A stretch of 64,000 nucleotides of DNA from a candidate division BRC1 bacterium ADurb.Bin183 (GCA_002070185.1 MWCT01000013.1:39707-103706), one strand, 5' to 3'. Numbered from the stretch's first letter, positions 53,444-62,758 are shown. Numbers and translations are program-made. The notes: generated by a model from the letters alone, not told the origin.

Positions 53444-55218
53444 CACGCCGCGAGCGTCTGGCATTATTTGCCGTTGTTTTAATCGGTTTATTATTTCGTA
53501 TCCTTTTTTTAATTCAATTCAGCGCAACCCCTTTCTATCGGCATCCCACTCTCGATGCCCGATATTATCACAATCTGGCATCAAACGTGTCAAAAGGGCG
53601 CCTGATACAAGAGCGGGCGTTTTTCATGGGACCTCTTTATCCATACAGCGTGGGGTTGTTATATCGTTTGTTTGGCGAGGCGCCGATTGTGCCGCGCCTT
53701 TTTCAGATGGCGCTTGGGCTGGGGTGCTGCCTTCTGCTTTATTTTTTGGGGAGGCGCCTGTTTTCATCAACGGCTGGGCTCATCGCAGCGGGGTTGTATG
53801 CCGTTTATAAACCGGCGCTTTTTTATGAGCAGACGCTGTTATCCGAAACGCCGATGGCGTTTTTTTGTTTGGTTTTGATTTTTTATTTAATCCGGATGGA
53901 TGCGCAGAAAAAAGCGCCATGGTTTGCCGCGGGGCTTCTGATAGGCATTGCCGCGTTGTTCAGGGGAAATATTTTGCTGTTTGCTCCATTTTTATGCGTT
54001 TGGCTCCTTATGGCTTCTCAGAAAGATAAATGGGCAAAGGCGGTTTTTTTGGGCGCGGGAATTGCGGCGGGGGTTGCGCCGGCGGCGCTCCATAATTATC
54101 TGGCGGAACGGGATTTTATTCTCATCACTTCCAATGGCGGATTCAATTTTTTTATCGGAAATAATGAGCAGGCGGACGGGCGTTTTGTGATGCCTCCTCG
54201 CGTGAATATGGAGCAAGACCCGAGCGGGCTGCGGATTGCAGAGGCGGATTTGAACCGCGCCTCGTTAAAATCTTCCGAGGTGTCGCGATACTGGAAAAAC
54301 CGCGCAATGGCTTTTATCAAGGCGCATCCGGCGCGTTTTATGAAATTGCTTTTTATGAAGATTTATTATTTTTGGGGACACGCCGAGATTGCCCAGATTT
54401 ACAGTTTGCAGCAAATGAAGGGCATTATGCCGATATTGAATTTTCCGCTGGCAGGATTCTGGCTCATCGGTCCGCTTTCGCTTTTATCTTTGGGGATGCT
54501 TGCATGGAACCGCGAAAAATTTTGGGGGGTGTTCTTGCTTTTTGCGATGTCATATATGCTTTCGCTTATTCCCTTTTTTATGACTGCGCGGTATCGGATT
54601 CCAATTATTCCCGTTTTGTGTCTTCTTGCGGCGGGCTCTGTTGAATCGCTGATGCGATGGTTCAGGCAGCGGCGATGGAAAGAGGCGGGATCTTTCGCAG
54701 TCGGATTTGCGGCGTTGTGGTTGCTGCTCAATAATACGGGCGTTCTTCTGGAAAAGGAGGAGGGCGCGCAATTTCACAATGCGCTGGGATTGATTTATAA
54801 ATCGGAAGGAAAAATCAACGACGCTCTGGCGCAATATGAAAAATCGCTCCAATCAAAGAAAACGCCCTATGCCCTTGCCAATCTGGGGAATCTTTATTAT
54901 GATGAAAAAAAACTTGCCGAGGCGGCGAATCAATATTCAGAGGCGCTCAAAATGGAGCCGGACAACGCGCGTATTTTATTCAATAGGGGTCAGTGTTATC
55001 TGGCTCTGGGGCTTTTGCGGGAGGCGCAAAAGGATTTCGAACAGGCGCTTGTCCTTGATGAGCGAGTCCAGCCGCTGGCGCATTTCAACTTGGCGCTTAT
55101 TTATATAAAAGAGGGCAAAAAGGAGCTGGCGAAATCTTCGCTGAAAAGGTATTTGGATCTTTCGCCGGGAGATAAAACCGCTAAGGCGCTTTTGACGCGT
55201 TTAGCATCAGGCGACTAA
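53440..55218 (+). CDS. GT-C family membrane glycosyltransferase with C-terminal TPR repeats
   Basis: Start uncertain: TTG 53440 (GGGGTGG eight bases upstream, TTGA overlap with the previous stop) or GTG 53428. About 592 residues. The N-terminal 430 carry about ten helices and the GT39/PMT-like first loop HPTLDARYYHNLAS with Asp, plus the conserved region 'PTLD...G.L....FFMGPLYPYS'. The last 155 residues are TPR repeats: ALGLIYKSEGKINDALAQYE, ALANLGNLYYDEKKLAEAAN, LFNRGQCYLALGLLREAQKD. It resembles proteins that use polyprenyl-linked sugars to modify proteins or lipids; acceptor unknown. Confidence 0.82.
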   Translation: MTRRERLALFAVVLIGLLFRILFLIQFSATPFYRHPTLDARYYHNLASNVSKGRLIQERAFFMGPLYPYSVGLLYRLFGEAPIVPRLFQMALGLGCCLLLYFLGRRLFSSTAGLIAAGLYAVYKPALFYEQTLLSETPMAFFCLVLIFYLIRMDAQKKAPWFAAGLLIGIAALFRGNILLFAPFLCVWLLMASQKDKWAKAVFLGAGIAAGVAPAALHNYLAERDFILITSNGGFNFFIGNNEQADGRFVMPPRVNMEQDPSGLRIAEADLNRASLKSSEVSRYWKNRAMAFIKAHPARFMKLLFMKIYYFWGHAEIAQIYSLQQMKGIMPILNFPLAGFWLIGPLSLLSLGMLAWNREKFWGVFLLFAMSYMLSLIPFFMTARYRIPIIPVLCLLAAGSVESLMRWFRQRRWKEAGSFAVGFAALWLLLNNTGVLLEKEEGAQFHNALGLIYKSEGKINDALAQYEKSLQSKKTPYALANLGNLYYDEKKLAEAANQYSEALKMEPDNARILFNRGQCYLALGLLREAQKDFEQALVLDERVQPLAHFNLALIYIKEGKKELAKSSLKRYLDLSPGDKTAKALLTRLASGD

Positions 55219-55232
55219 TTCAAAATTTTCCG

Positions 55233-56348
55233 CTACCAGAGGATATCATCGCCTTTGATTATCTCCACCTTTGTGCGCTGCTGGGCAATTTTGCAATTGG
55301 CATAAACAGTGGCGGCGGTCTGAAAAAAAATTGGGTTGTTATTGGTATCCGCCAGTCCCCATTCATGCCATGGCGGCGAAGGGTAAAGTTGTATGGACGT
55401 GCCTTTTGATGAGATGAAACGTCCGCTATCCAGATTGCCAAAGAAATAAAAAGGGTCGTCGTTTCCGGCGAGTATGCCGGGAGTCAGTTTATTGATTCTG
55501 CCGTCTGTGGCGTCGGCAGGAATCCAGCCATAATTGGGGAGATAAAATTCGTTCCAGACGTGATAATTCTGCTTTGCCTTGCAGCACCAGTGTCCGTTGG
55601 CGACGCGCGCCGGTATGCCTGCGGCGCGGCAGAGGGCGGCGAAGATGAGGCTATATTCTCCGCAATCGCCCGTCCGGCGCGGCAGAGAGCGTTGGATGCC
55701 GCGATCGGGCGGATAGACATATTCGATATTTTCCACGCACCACTGGTAAATGGCGCGCGCCTGAAGGTAGGGATTTTTTTCTTTGCCTATAATCTCGCGG
55801 GAAAGTTGAATAACCTCAGGCGTGAGTTCGATGAATTGCTGGGTTCTGGTGTAATATCGGTTCTCTGGGGTATCTTCATAAACGTCAACGTTAGCGGGAT
55901 CTATTCGAAAAGCGGTTTCATAAGCCTTGAACCTGAAATGGCGGGTGATGACGATATCGCCGCCGTTTTGTATTCTGTCGGAAAAATCCCAGAATTCAAT
56001 TTCATTGCCGTCAATATCCTTTGAGATAATCTGGCGGGGCGCCGGGTCAATTGAGATGTATTCCACGTTTTGCTGATTGGGGTATTCGCGCTGTCTTGCG
56101 ATATAAAGGAGAAGAATCGGCTTTGTGGATTTTTTTTGCATGACCCGCGAGACCGGCTCTTCGGAGAATTCATAAAGCGTGACGGTGTTGGTATCGCATG
56201 CCTCAACATTCTGAAGGGTGTAAGTGATTTTGAGTTCCACCTCGCGGGGATTGATAAAATAGGGGTTCATTGGTTTATGTCTCCATGCGGCGCATCCCGC
56301 CGTCAAAAGAAGCGAGATTAGGATAACGGTTTTAGGAATTGTTTTCAT
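55233..56348 (-). CDS. Transglutaminase-like lipoprotein
   Basis: 371 residues. A lipobox at the N-terminus (LLTAGC, Cys at about 19) marks a lipoprotein. The transglutaminase-core catalytic triad is visible: Cys in RTGDCGEYSLIFAALCRAAG, His in YHVWNEFYL and Asp in WIPADATDG. The N-terminal part (about 40-170) has the beta domain common to this class. These proteins are often proteases or amide-bond enzymes rather than true cross-linkers. It sits just downstream of murA on the same strand, 12 bases away. Confidence 0.88.
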   Translation of the reverse strand: MKTIPKTVILISLLLTAGCAAWRHKPMNPYFINPREVELKITYTLQNVEACDTNTVTLYEFSEEPVSRVMQKKSTKPILLLYIARQREYPNQQNVEYISIDPAPRQIISKDIDGNEIEFWDFSDRIQNGGDIVITRHFRFKAYETAFRIDPANVDVYEDTPENRYYTRTQQFIELTPEVIQLSREIIGKEKNPYLQARAIYQWCVENIEYVYPPDRGIQRSLPRRTGDCGEYSLIFAALCRAAGIPARVANGHWCCKAKQNYHVWNEFYLPNYGWIPADATDGRINKLTPGILAGNDDPFYFFGNLDSGRFISSKGTSIQLYPSPPWHEWGLADTNNNPIFFQTAATVYANCKIAQQRTKVEIIKGDDILW

Positions 56349-56360
56349 AAAATGCCTTCC

Positions 56361-57620
56361 TTATCCTACGCGGCGGATGCGCGCCCCAACGGCTTCCAGT
56401 TTTTTTTCAAGGCGCTCATAGCCGCGGTCAATATGATAAACGCGCAATATTTCTGTTTTGCCCTCAGCGGCAAGCGCAGCAAGGACAAGGGCAGCGCTGG
56501 CGCGGAGGTCTGTAGCCATGACGGGCGCCCCTTGAAGTTTATCCACGCCGCAAATGGTTGCCGTTGCCCTATATAAGCTGATTTCCGCTCCCATGCGGGA
56601 AAGTTCAGCCACGTGCATAAAACGTTCGGGATAGATGGTCTCGGTGATCGTGCTTTCCCCTTTTGTCAAAGCCAGAAGCGATGAGAATTGGGCTTGCAGG
56701 TCTGTGGGAAATCCGGGATATGGAAGCGTGCGGATATTGATGGCGCTTTGACGGCTGTTGGCAAAACGGCATCGCGCCCCGCCGACGACGGGCTCCACCT
56801 CGAGACCGATTTCGCGGAGTTTGCTGACCACCACTTCCATGTGGGGCAAATGGCATCCTTTGATAGTCAGGTCGCCGCGCGTGATGGCGGCAGCCACCAT
56901 ATATGTCCCCGCCTCGATTCGGTCCGGAATGATTGTGTGCTCCGTTCCATGAAGTTCCTTCACGCCCTCGATTGTTATTGTGGAATCCTGGACTTCGATT
57001 TTTGCGCCCATTTCATTGAGAAAATCCACAAGCGCCATCACCTCCGGCTCTTTGGCAGCGCCATGTATAACGGCGCGTCCTTCGATGAAGACTGCCGCCA
57101 TGAGCGTGTTGCATGTGGCGCCGACGCTGGAACCGCTTGGACCTTCAAGGGAAAATATGGCGGGTTTTAATTTGGGTTTATCCACAATGACATAGCCGCC
57201 TTCCACTTTGACCTTTGCCCCTAAAGCCTCCAATCCTTTGATGTGCAAGTCAACGGGGCGCCTGCCGATAACGCAGCCGCCGGGCAGGGAGACTTTGGCT
57301 TTTTTCAACTTTGCCACCATCGGTCCAAGCACATAAAACGAGGCGCGCATCTTGCGCACAAGGTCATAAGGCGCTTCCGCCACATTGAACCGTGTGGGGT
57401 CAATAACAAGAGAATCTTTGTCCCTGACCACATCCGCCCCCACATGATGCAACATGCGCATCATAGAATCAATATCCATAAGCGCGGGGACATTGCGAAG
57501 CGTGACCGGGGAATTGGCAAGCAGGCTTGCCGCCATAATGGGGAGCGTCGCATTTTTTGCGCCGCTGATGGGAACGACACCGCGAAGGGGAACGCCGCCT
57601 TCAACAATAAATTGATCCAT
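56361..57620 (-). CDS. murA: UDP-N-acetylglucosamine 1-carboxyvinyltransferase
   Basis: Start at the ATG ending at 57620, six bases after GAGG; a GTG four codons upstream is less likely. 419 residues, normal length. It makes the first committed precursor of peptidoglycan by adding enolpyruvate to UDP-GlcNAc. Motifs: GGVPLRGVVPISGAKNA, the catalytic loop LPGGCVIGRRPVDLH with the cysteine that fosfomycin attacks, EVMALVDFLNEMGA, DRIEAGTYMVA, PYPGFPTDLQAQ and ATDLRASAAL. Confidence 0.97.
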   Translation of the reverse strand: MDQFIVEGGVPLRGVVPISGAKNATLPIMAASLLANSPVTLRNVPALMDIDSMMRMLHHVGADVVRDKDSLVIDPTRFNVAEAPYDLVRKMRASFYVLGPMVAKLKKAKVSLPGGCVIGRRPVDLHIKGLEALGAKVKVEGGYVIVDKPKLKPAIFSLEGPSGSSVGATCNTLMAAVFIEGRAVIHGAAKEPEVMALVDFLNEMGAKIEVQDSTITIEGVKELHGTEHTIIPDRIEAGTYMVAAAITRGDLTIKGCHLPHMEVVVSKLREIGLEVEPVVGGARCRFANSRQSAINIRTLPYPGFPTDLQAQFSSLLALTKGESTITETIYPERFMHVAELSRMGAEISLYRATATICGVDKLQGAPVMATDLRASAALVLAALAAEGKTEILRVYHIDRGYERLEKKLEAVGARIRRVG

Positions 57621-57653
57621 AAGCCACCTCACTGAGAACTGGAATAGGTCGAA

Positions 57654-58532
57654 CTACTGCTTGTTAATACTCAGGACTCTGACCAAGCCTGAGTAATCTT
57701 CAACGGCTACAACTTTTTTTACATCTTTTTGCAGCTCAACTATATTTTTAAGTATATGAAACTGACTCGGGGCAATTTCAAGAAAAATCCACCCATCCGA
57801 TGAAAGAATTTTTAATGCCTTTTCGATGAGCGGAATCAGGACATCCAGCCCTTCTTCTCCCGCAAAAAGCGCCTCATGCGGCTCATGGAGGAGGATATCC
57901 GGCGCAAGGGTTTGCTTATCTTTTTCGGAAAGATAGGGAGGGTTGCTGAGGATGAAATCAAAAGGTCCTGATTCGTTTCCGAAAAAAGAAGCGCAAAAAA
58001 GCGACAATCTTTCCTGAACGCCGTGGCGGACGGCGTTTTTTTGCGCAACTTCCAACGCGGCGGCGCTTATGTCGCTTGCCTTCATTAAAAATTCTGGGAA
58101 GCGATGCAGGAGGGAAACGGCAATCGCCCCGCTGCCAACGCCGACCTCGAAAAGCGAGGGCATGCTGTTCGGATGAGCCGCCCGCCACTCTTCTATCCGT
58201 TTGATGGCTTCCTCTATAAGAGTCTCTGTATCCGGTCTGGGAATGAGCACGGCGGGGCTTACGTAAAATGGCAGGGACATAAACTCTTTTTCGCCGATGA
58301 TGTAGGCAACCGGCTCATGTGCGGCGCGGCGTTTCAGGAGTTCGCGATATTTTTCAATTTCGTTTTTTGAAAGCGGCTGGTCAAAACGGAGATATAATTG
58401 CAGGCGGGCAAGACCTGTGATGCGGCACAATAGGATTTCTGCATCAAGGCGCGGGCTTGCGCTGCCTTTTGATTTCAGATACTCGGCGCTTTTATCAAGG
58501 GCGTCTTTTATTATTAGGGAGTCATTAGTCAT
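57654..58532 (-). CDS. prmC: Release factor glutamine methyltransferase
   Basis: 292 residues. It methylates the GGQ glutamine of release factors. N-terminal helical domain (about 1-80), then EPVAYIIGEKEFMSLPFYV, LIPRPDTETLIEEA, SAM-binding LFEVGVGSGAIAVSLL and the catalytic motif ILSNPPYLSE. The predicted first codons (MTND) fall inside a 7-bp repeat array and have no visible ribosome site, so the true start is uncertain. It lies 33 bases before murA. The usual partner prfA is not in the window. Confidence 0.92.
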   Translation of the reverse strand: MTNDSLIIKDALDKSAEYLKSKGSASPRLDAEILLCRITGLARLQLYLRFDQPLSKNEIEKYRELLKRRAAHEPVAYIIGEKEFMSLPFYVSPAVLIPRPDTETLIEEAIKRIEEWRAAHPNSMPSLFEVGVGSGAIAVSLLHRFPEFLMKASDISAAALEVAQKNAVRHGVQERLSLFCASFFGNESGPFDFILSNPPYLSEKDKQTLAPDILLHEPHEALFAGEEGLDVLIPLIEKALKILSSDGWIFLEIAPSQFHILKNIVELQKDVKKVVAVEDYSGLVRVLSINKQ

Positions 58533-58548
58533 CAGTCAGTAGTTGAAT
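58521..58548. repeat. 7-bp-phased repeat array over the prmC start
   Basis: Heptamers GTCATTA, GTCATCA, GTCAGTA, GTTGAAT. On the minus strand they read TACTGAC, TGATGAC, TAATGAC and enter the prmC start codon (58532-58530). They match the plus-strand units at 2681-2708. Confidence 0.55.
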
Positions 58549-58567
58549 GAAGATTTTTTCATAATTT

Positions 58568-58595
58568 GTAATCGGTGATTCGCAATTCCTCATTC
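58568..58595. repeat. 7-bp-phased repeat array over the ispG stop
   Basis: Heptamers GTAATCG, GTGATTC, GCAATTC, CTCATTC. The last unit contains the ispG stop (58590-58592) and its final codons. With the array at 58521 it brackets the short ispG-prmC gap. Confidence 0.5.
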
Positions 58596-59654
58596 ATTTA
58601 TAAATGCTTTGATTTCTTCGATTAGCGCGGAAAATAATTCGCGTTCAGGGACGCGGCGGATAATCTCGCCTTTGCGAAAGACCAACCCCTCCCCTTTTCC
58701 GCCGGCAACGCCGACATCCGCCTCTTTTGCCTCGCCGGGTCCATTAACCGCGCATCCCATGACGGCTACTTTGATGGGTGTTTTAATCGCGGCGAGATAC
58801 TCTTCCACCTTTTCCGCCAATACGCGCAAATCCATCTGGATGCGTCCGCAAGTAGGGCAGGAAATCAGTTCTGGTCCGGACTGGCGCAAGCCGACGGATT
58901 GAAGGATGCGGAGTCCGGCGAAGACTTCCTCCTCTGGGTCTGCTGTGAGCGAAACGCGCAGGGTGTCCACCAATCCTTCAGAAAGAAGGATGCCCAGCCC
59001 AACGGATGATTTGATGACGCCCGTCCGCGCTGTTCCGGCTTCGGTGATTCCGGCATGAAAGGGGTAATCGCAGCGCGTCGCCATCAGCCGATACGCTTTT
59101 ATCGTTGTGGGAACATCGGACGCTTTAAGCGCTACTTTGATTTGATTAAATCCCAAATCCTCTAAAAGCCGTATATGGACGAGGGCGCTTTCGACCATTG
59201 CCTCTGGAAGGGAGCATTCAGCGCGTTCGATTTTCTCGCGCCATTCCTTTGAGATGGATCCGGCGTTCACTCCGACGCGGATGGGGATGTTGCGGGCGGC
59301 GGCGGCTTCGGCAACGGCTTTGATATGCTCCGGCTGGCGGATGTTTCCGGGATTGAGGCGCAAACCAGCCGCGCCCGATTCAATTGCCAAAAGGGCGAGT
59401 TTGTGGCTGAAATGAATATCGGCAATCACCGGCATGGGCGATTCGGCGCAGATTTCGCGCAGGGCGGCGGCGGCTTTTTCATCAGGGACGGCGCAACGGA
59501 TGATGTCGCATCCAGCGCGGGCAAGGCGGTGAATTTGTTCAAGCGTGGCGGCAACATCGGCGGTGTCGGTCTTTGTCATAGACTGGACGGTGATGGGCGC
59601 GCCGCCGCCGATTGGAATTCCGCCGATATGTATCTGCCTTGTTTTTCTTCTCAT
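58590..59654 (-). CDS. ispG: 4-hydroxy-3-methylbut-2-enyl-diphosphate synthase
   Basis: 354 residues. An iron-sulfur enzyme of the MEP pathway that forms HMBPP, the substrate of IspH. TIM-barrel half: PITVQSMTKTDTADV, GCDIIRCAVPD, PVIADIHFSHKLAL and LRLNPGNI. Iron-sulfur half: ISCPTCGR and VMGCAVNGPGEA with three cluster cysteines. Overlaps rseP by four bases (ATGA). The order dxr-rseP-ispG is a common operon. Confidence 0.97.
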   Translation of the reverse strand: MRRKTRQIHIGGIPIGGGAPITVQSMTKTDTADVAATLEQIHRLARAGCDIIRCAVPDEKAAAALREICAESPMPVIADIHFSHKLALLAIESGAAGLRLNPGNIRQPEHIKAVAEAAAARNIPIRVGVNAGSISKEWREKIERAECSLPEAMVESALVHIRLLEDLGFNQIKVALKASDVPTTIKAYRLMATRCDYPFHAGITEAGTARTGVIKSSVGLGILLSEGLVDTLRVSLTADPEEEVFAGLRILQSVGLRQSGPELISCPTCGRIQMDLRVLAEKVEEYLAAIKTPIKVAVMGCAVNGPGEAKEADVGVAGGKGEGLVFRKGEIIRRVPERELFSALIEEIKAFINE

Positions 59655-61084
59655 CTTATTCCCAGCCGCCAGAGATTGCCGATAATATCATTAAAGGTAA
59701 CAAGGAGAGCGAGTCCAATTAGGACTACAATCATCACGGAATAGATGCGCAGGAGCATTTTGGGGGATATGGGACGGCGAATAATGGTTTCGATGATGGA
59801 AAAGAGGATATGTCCGCCGTCAAGAATCGGCAGCGGCATGATATTGAGCATGAGGAGCATGATATTGAACGCGCCGAAGAAATAGAAATAATTTCTGAGC
59901 CCGCTGCGCGCTTGTCGGTATGATTCGATGGCGATCGCCACTGGTCCGCCCATGTTGCCGCTGATTTCGCGCATATTGAATCGGGCGAATAATTTATAGG
60001 TGTGGGACACAACGAATCCCATAATGCGGAAGCTGACATTTATGCTTTCGCCAAGGGCTTCGCCGAATCCCATTCGTTTGATGATTTTATCGGGGTCGCC
60101 CATGAGGATGCCAAGCTGCCCCACATCCGGCTCATCGGCGCGTCCGGTGGGTGTTGCCACCATGACGAGCGTTTCTTCGCCTCGGCGGACTTGCACACGC
60201 AAAGGTTTGCCGACGCTGGAACGGATGATGTCCACCAGTTGATACCAGTCGCTGATGGGCTCTTCGTTAATTTGAGTAATATAATCGCCCGGTCGGATGC
60301 CTGCCTTGTCCGCAGGCTGGTTATACATAACATCTTCGATGTATGGCGGATGGGCGGGGTGGAAATATTTCATAAATCCGATGAATTTTTGCGACTTTGG
60401 CGTCAGCGGGATGGACACATCAAAAACCTTTTCGTCGCGTTGGAGGGCGATGGTCATGGTTGTGATATTCGATTCATAAAGAGACTCCATCCGTTCGATG
60501 ATATCATCAAAATATTTGATAGGTTTTTCATTAACTTTCAAAACCACGTCGCCGGAACGAACGCCCATATTTTCCGTGAGCGAATCAGCGGCGACATAAC
60601 CGACGATTGGTTTTTTAGGATTAGGCGTCTCCATGCCGACCATCATGATGAGCGTGAAGGCGATTATAGCCACGATGAAATTCATAAAAACGCCGGAGCT
60701 ATAAATGGCTATTTTTACAATGAGCGGTTTATTGCGGAGGGAGATGATGTCATCGGTCGCCATCTCGGAAAGAGATTTGCTCTTTTCTTCAACCGGCAGC
60801 GTTCCTTCTTTATCGGCGTCCTTTTTTTTCTCTTCTTCTTTCAGGTGCTCTTCCAATTCTTTTGAAAGGGCGCCTTTGAGAACCACGTAGCCGCCAAAAG
60901 GCACAGCGCTCAGACAATAAGTAGTCTCGCCCCATTTGAACTTGAAGATTTTTTTCCCCATGCCGATGGAGAAGGTTTCCACGCCCACGCCAAGAATTTT
61001 TGCAAGGAGGAAATGCCCGAACTCGTGAGCGAGAATTGCCACGCCGAAAGTGAATGCAATCGCAATTATTCCGATGATACTCAT
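59651..61084 (-). CDS. rseP: RseP-type site-2 metalloprotease
   Basis: 477 residues. Zinc motif HEFGH near residue 20 and the third ligand in LPILDGGH. Two PDZ domains lie in the periplasmic loop (about 170-245: SLTENMGVRSGDVVLKVNEK; about 255-330: QPADKAGIRPGDYITQINEE). A charged insert after the first helix (about 75-115, KELEEHLKEEEKKKDADKEG) makes the protein longer than most. RseP cuts anti-sigma factors and other membrane substrates. It overlaps both dxr and ispG by four bases. Confidence 0.95.
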   Translation of the reverse strand: MSIIGIIAIAFTFGVAILAHEFGHFLLAKILGVGVETFSIGMGKKIFKFKWGETTYCLSAVPFGGYVVLKGALSKELEEHLKEEEKKKDADKEGTLPVEEKSKSLSEMATDDIISLRNKPLIVKIAIYSSGVFMNFIVAIIAFTLIMMVGMETPNPKKPIVGYVAADSLTENMGVRSGDVVLKVNEKPIKYFDDIIERMESLYESNITTMTIALQRDEKVFDVSIPLTPKSQKFIGFMKYFHPAHPPYIEDVMYNQPADKAGIRPGDYITQINEEPISDWYQLVDIIRSSVGKPLRVQVRRGEETLVMVATPTGRADEPDVGQLGILMGDPDKIIKRMGFGEALGESINVSFRIMGFVVSHTYKLFARFNMREISGNMGGPVAIAIESYRQARSGLRNYFYFFGAFNIMLLMLNIMPLPILDGGHILFSIIETIIRRPISPKMLLRIYSVMIVVLIGLALLVTFNDIIGNLWRLGIR

Positions 61085-62229
61085 AACGCCTCCGCGTCCT
61101 CCCTTGTGAGGCGGTCGGTTTCTTCGATCGCCTCCAAAGAAGAGGCTTGATGGTTTTTATGTGTGTCCAGAGATTTGCGTATAATATGGGGAATATGATG
61201 GAAGGGGATTTCATTATTAAGAAAACGGCGGACGGCAACCTCATTGGCGGCGTTGAGGGCAACGGGCGCCGTCCCGCCCGCGCGCGCCGCTTCGTATGCA
61301 TAGGAAAGACAGGGGAAACGTTCGCAGTCCGGTTTTTCAAAAGTCAAAGCCGATAAAGCGGAAATCTCGAGCGGCGCCAGATAATTGGGGCGGCGTTCTG
61401 GAAACATCAACGCGCTCTGGATGGTAAGATACATATCCGCCACGCTCAGCTGCGCAATCAGAGAGCCGTCCACATATTCCACAAAGGAATGAATGATGCT
61501 CTGCGGATGGATGACCACATCTATCTGCTCCAGCGGCATATTAAAGAGATGATGCCCCTCGATAACCTCAAAGCCTTTATTCATGAGCGTTGCGGAGTCT
61601 ATGGTGATTTTGCATCCCATGCGCCATGTGGGATGCTTAAGGGCTTGCTCGGGCGTGACCTTCTGAAGCGCCTCCTGTGTGAAATGGCGGAAAGGTCCGC
61701 CGGAGGCGGTTAAGATAATTCGGCGCACTTTTGAGGGATTTTGTCCCAGAAGGCATTGAGCCACAGCATTGTGCTCGCTATCTATGGGGCGGAGCGAAAT
61801 CCCTTTGGCGCGGGCGGAAGCCATCACCAAATCCCCGCCGGTCACAAGCACTTCCTTATTGGCAAGGGCGACATCGGCTCCATGGGCAATGGCGGCAAGC
61901 GTTGGCTTCAGACCGGCTATCCCCACTGTGGCAACTACGACGATATCCGGCTCGCAGATGGCAACCAGTTCGGAAAGGGCGTTCTCGCCGAATGTAATTT
62001 TAATATCGTATGACTCGGCAAGGCAGCGAGCCTCTTTCTGTTTTGCAACATCAGAAACGCTTATAGCACGTGGGCGGAATTGTTCAATTTGCGATTTCAG
62101 CATGTCCACCCTGCCAAAGGTGGAAAGTCCGCAGATGCAAAAGGCGTCCGAAAAATCCCGCACAACATCGAGGGTGCGGGTTCCGATGGAACCGGTCGAG
62201 CCGAGAAGGAGGATTTTTTTCTGAGACAC
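61081..62229 (-). CDS. dxr: 1-deoxy-D-xylulose-5-phosphate reductoisomerase
   Basis: 382 residues, starting with GTG at 62229 and AGGAA about ten bases upstream. It catalyses the first committed MEP step, using NADPH and a divalent metal. Motifs: LLGSTGSIGTRTLDVV, ALANKEVLVTGG, PIDSEHNAV (metal ligands), LTASGGPFR and 'HPTWRMGCKITIDSATLMNK'. It heads the dxr-rseP-ispG operon. Confidence 0.97.
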   Translation of the reverse strand: MSQKKILLLGSTGSIGTRTLDVVRDFSDAFCICGLSTFGRVDMLKSQIEQFRPRAISVSDVAKQKEARCLAESYDIKITFGENALSELVAICEPDIVVVATVGIAGLKPTLAAIAHGADVALANKEVLVTGGDLVMASARAKGISLRPIDSEHNAVAQCLLGQNPSKVRRIILTASGGPFRHFTQEALQKVTPEQALKHPTWRMGCKITIDSATLMNKGFEVIEGHHLFNMPLEQIDVVIHPQSIIHSFVEYVDGSLIAQLSVADMYLTIQSALMFPERRPNYLAPLEISALSALTFEKPDCERFPCLSYAYEAARAGGTAPVALNAANEVAVRRFLNNEIPFHHIPHIIRKSLDTHKNHQASSLEAIEETDRLTREDAEAL

Positions 62230-62254
62230 TTTTTTTTAATTCCTGAAAAAATGA

Positions 62255-62292
62255 ATTATGAAGAAAATCCCCTATGCTTGTCGTTATGTCAA
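62255..62292 (-). promoter_or_regulatory. Promoter-like boxes upstream of dxr, 26-bp spacing
   Basis: On the minus strand TTGACA (62292-62287) and CATAAT (62260-62255) are 26 bases apart, the same spacing as before the S8 and C39-like genes. CATAAT is well placed for a short leader before the GTG start at 62229. Confidence 0.35.
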
Positions 62293-62305
62293 AATTTTTA
62301 TGAAA

Positions 62306-62758
62306 TTATTTTGGGGGGATAAGGAGCGTGAAGGGATAAAAGGGCAGATTTCGCAAGACGCCGAATAGTAAAAGGGGAATCAAAAGATACCAGATATAGG
62401 ATATTTTAAACGGGGGATGTTTGCATGTTTTGCCTGTGCATGCAAACCGAATCAACATGATTAAAAACACAATCAAAGGCGGGATGGCAAACGTTGCCAG
62501 CGGGTTTGACGAAAAGGCTTCCATGAGGCGTCCGTGGAGGAGATGATGCGCCGCGCGAGTAGAGCCGCAGGATGGGCAGTAGAGTCCTGTTATTTGGTGG
62601 AATAGACAGGGCGGATAGAATTTTGAATCGTTGCATGGGGGTACAAAAAAGATATATGCGAGGACGGCGAGGAAGGAAAAAGCGAGCATGATTGCCGCTT
62701 GACGGTTTGCTTCAAACGCTTTAATGCAATTGGGTGTTTTATTATTCTCGTTATTCAT
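62306..62758 (-). CDS. DUF2752 membrane protein
   Basis: 150 residues with three or four membrane helices. The DUF2752 core is clear: FHQITGLYCPSCGSTRAAHH (CPxCGxTRA) followed by LLHGRLMEAFSSNPL. Function unknown. The paired cysteines suggest metal or thiol chemistry near the membrane. It lies upstream of dxr on the same strand with 76 bases between. Confidence 0.9.
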   Translation of the reverse strand: MNNENNKTPNCIKAFEANRQAAIMLAFSFLAVLAYIFFVPPCNDSKFYPPCLFHQITGLYCPSCGSTRAAHHLLHGRLMEAFSSNPLATFAIPPLIVFLIMLIRFACTGKTCKHPPFKISYIWYLLIPLLLFGVLRNLPFYPFTLLIPPK

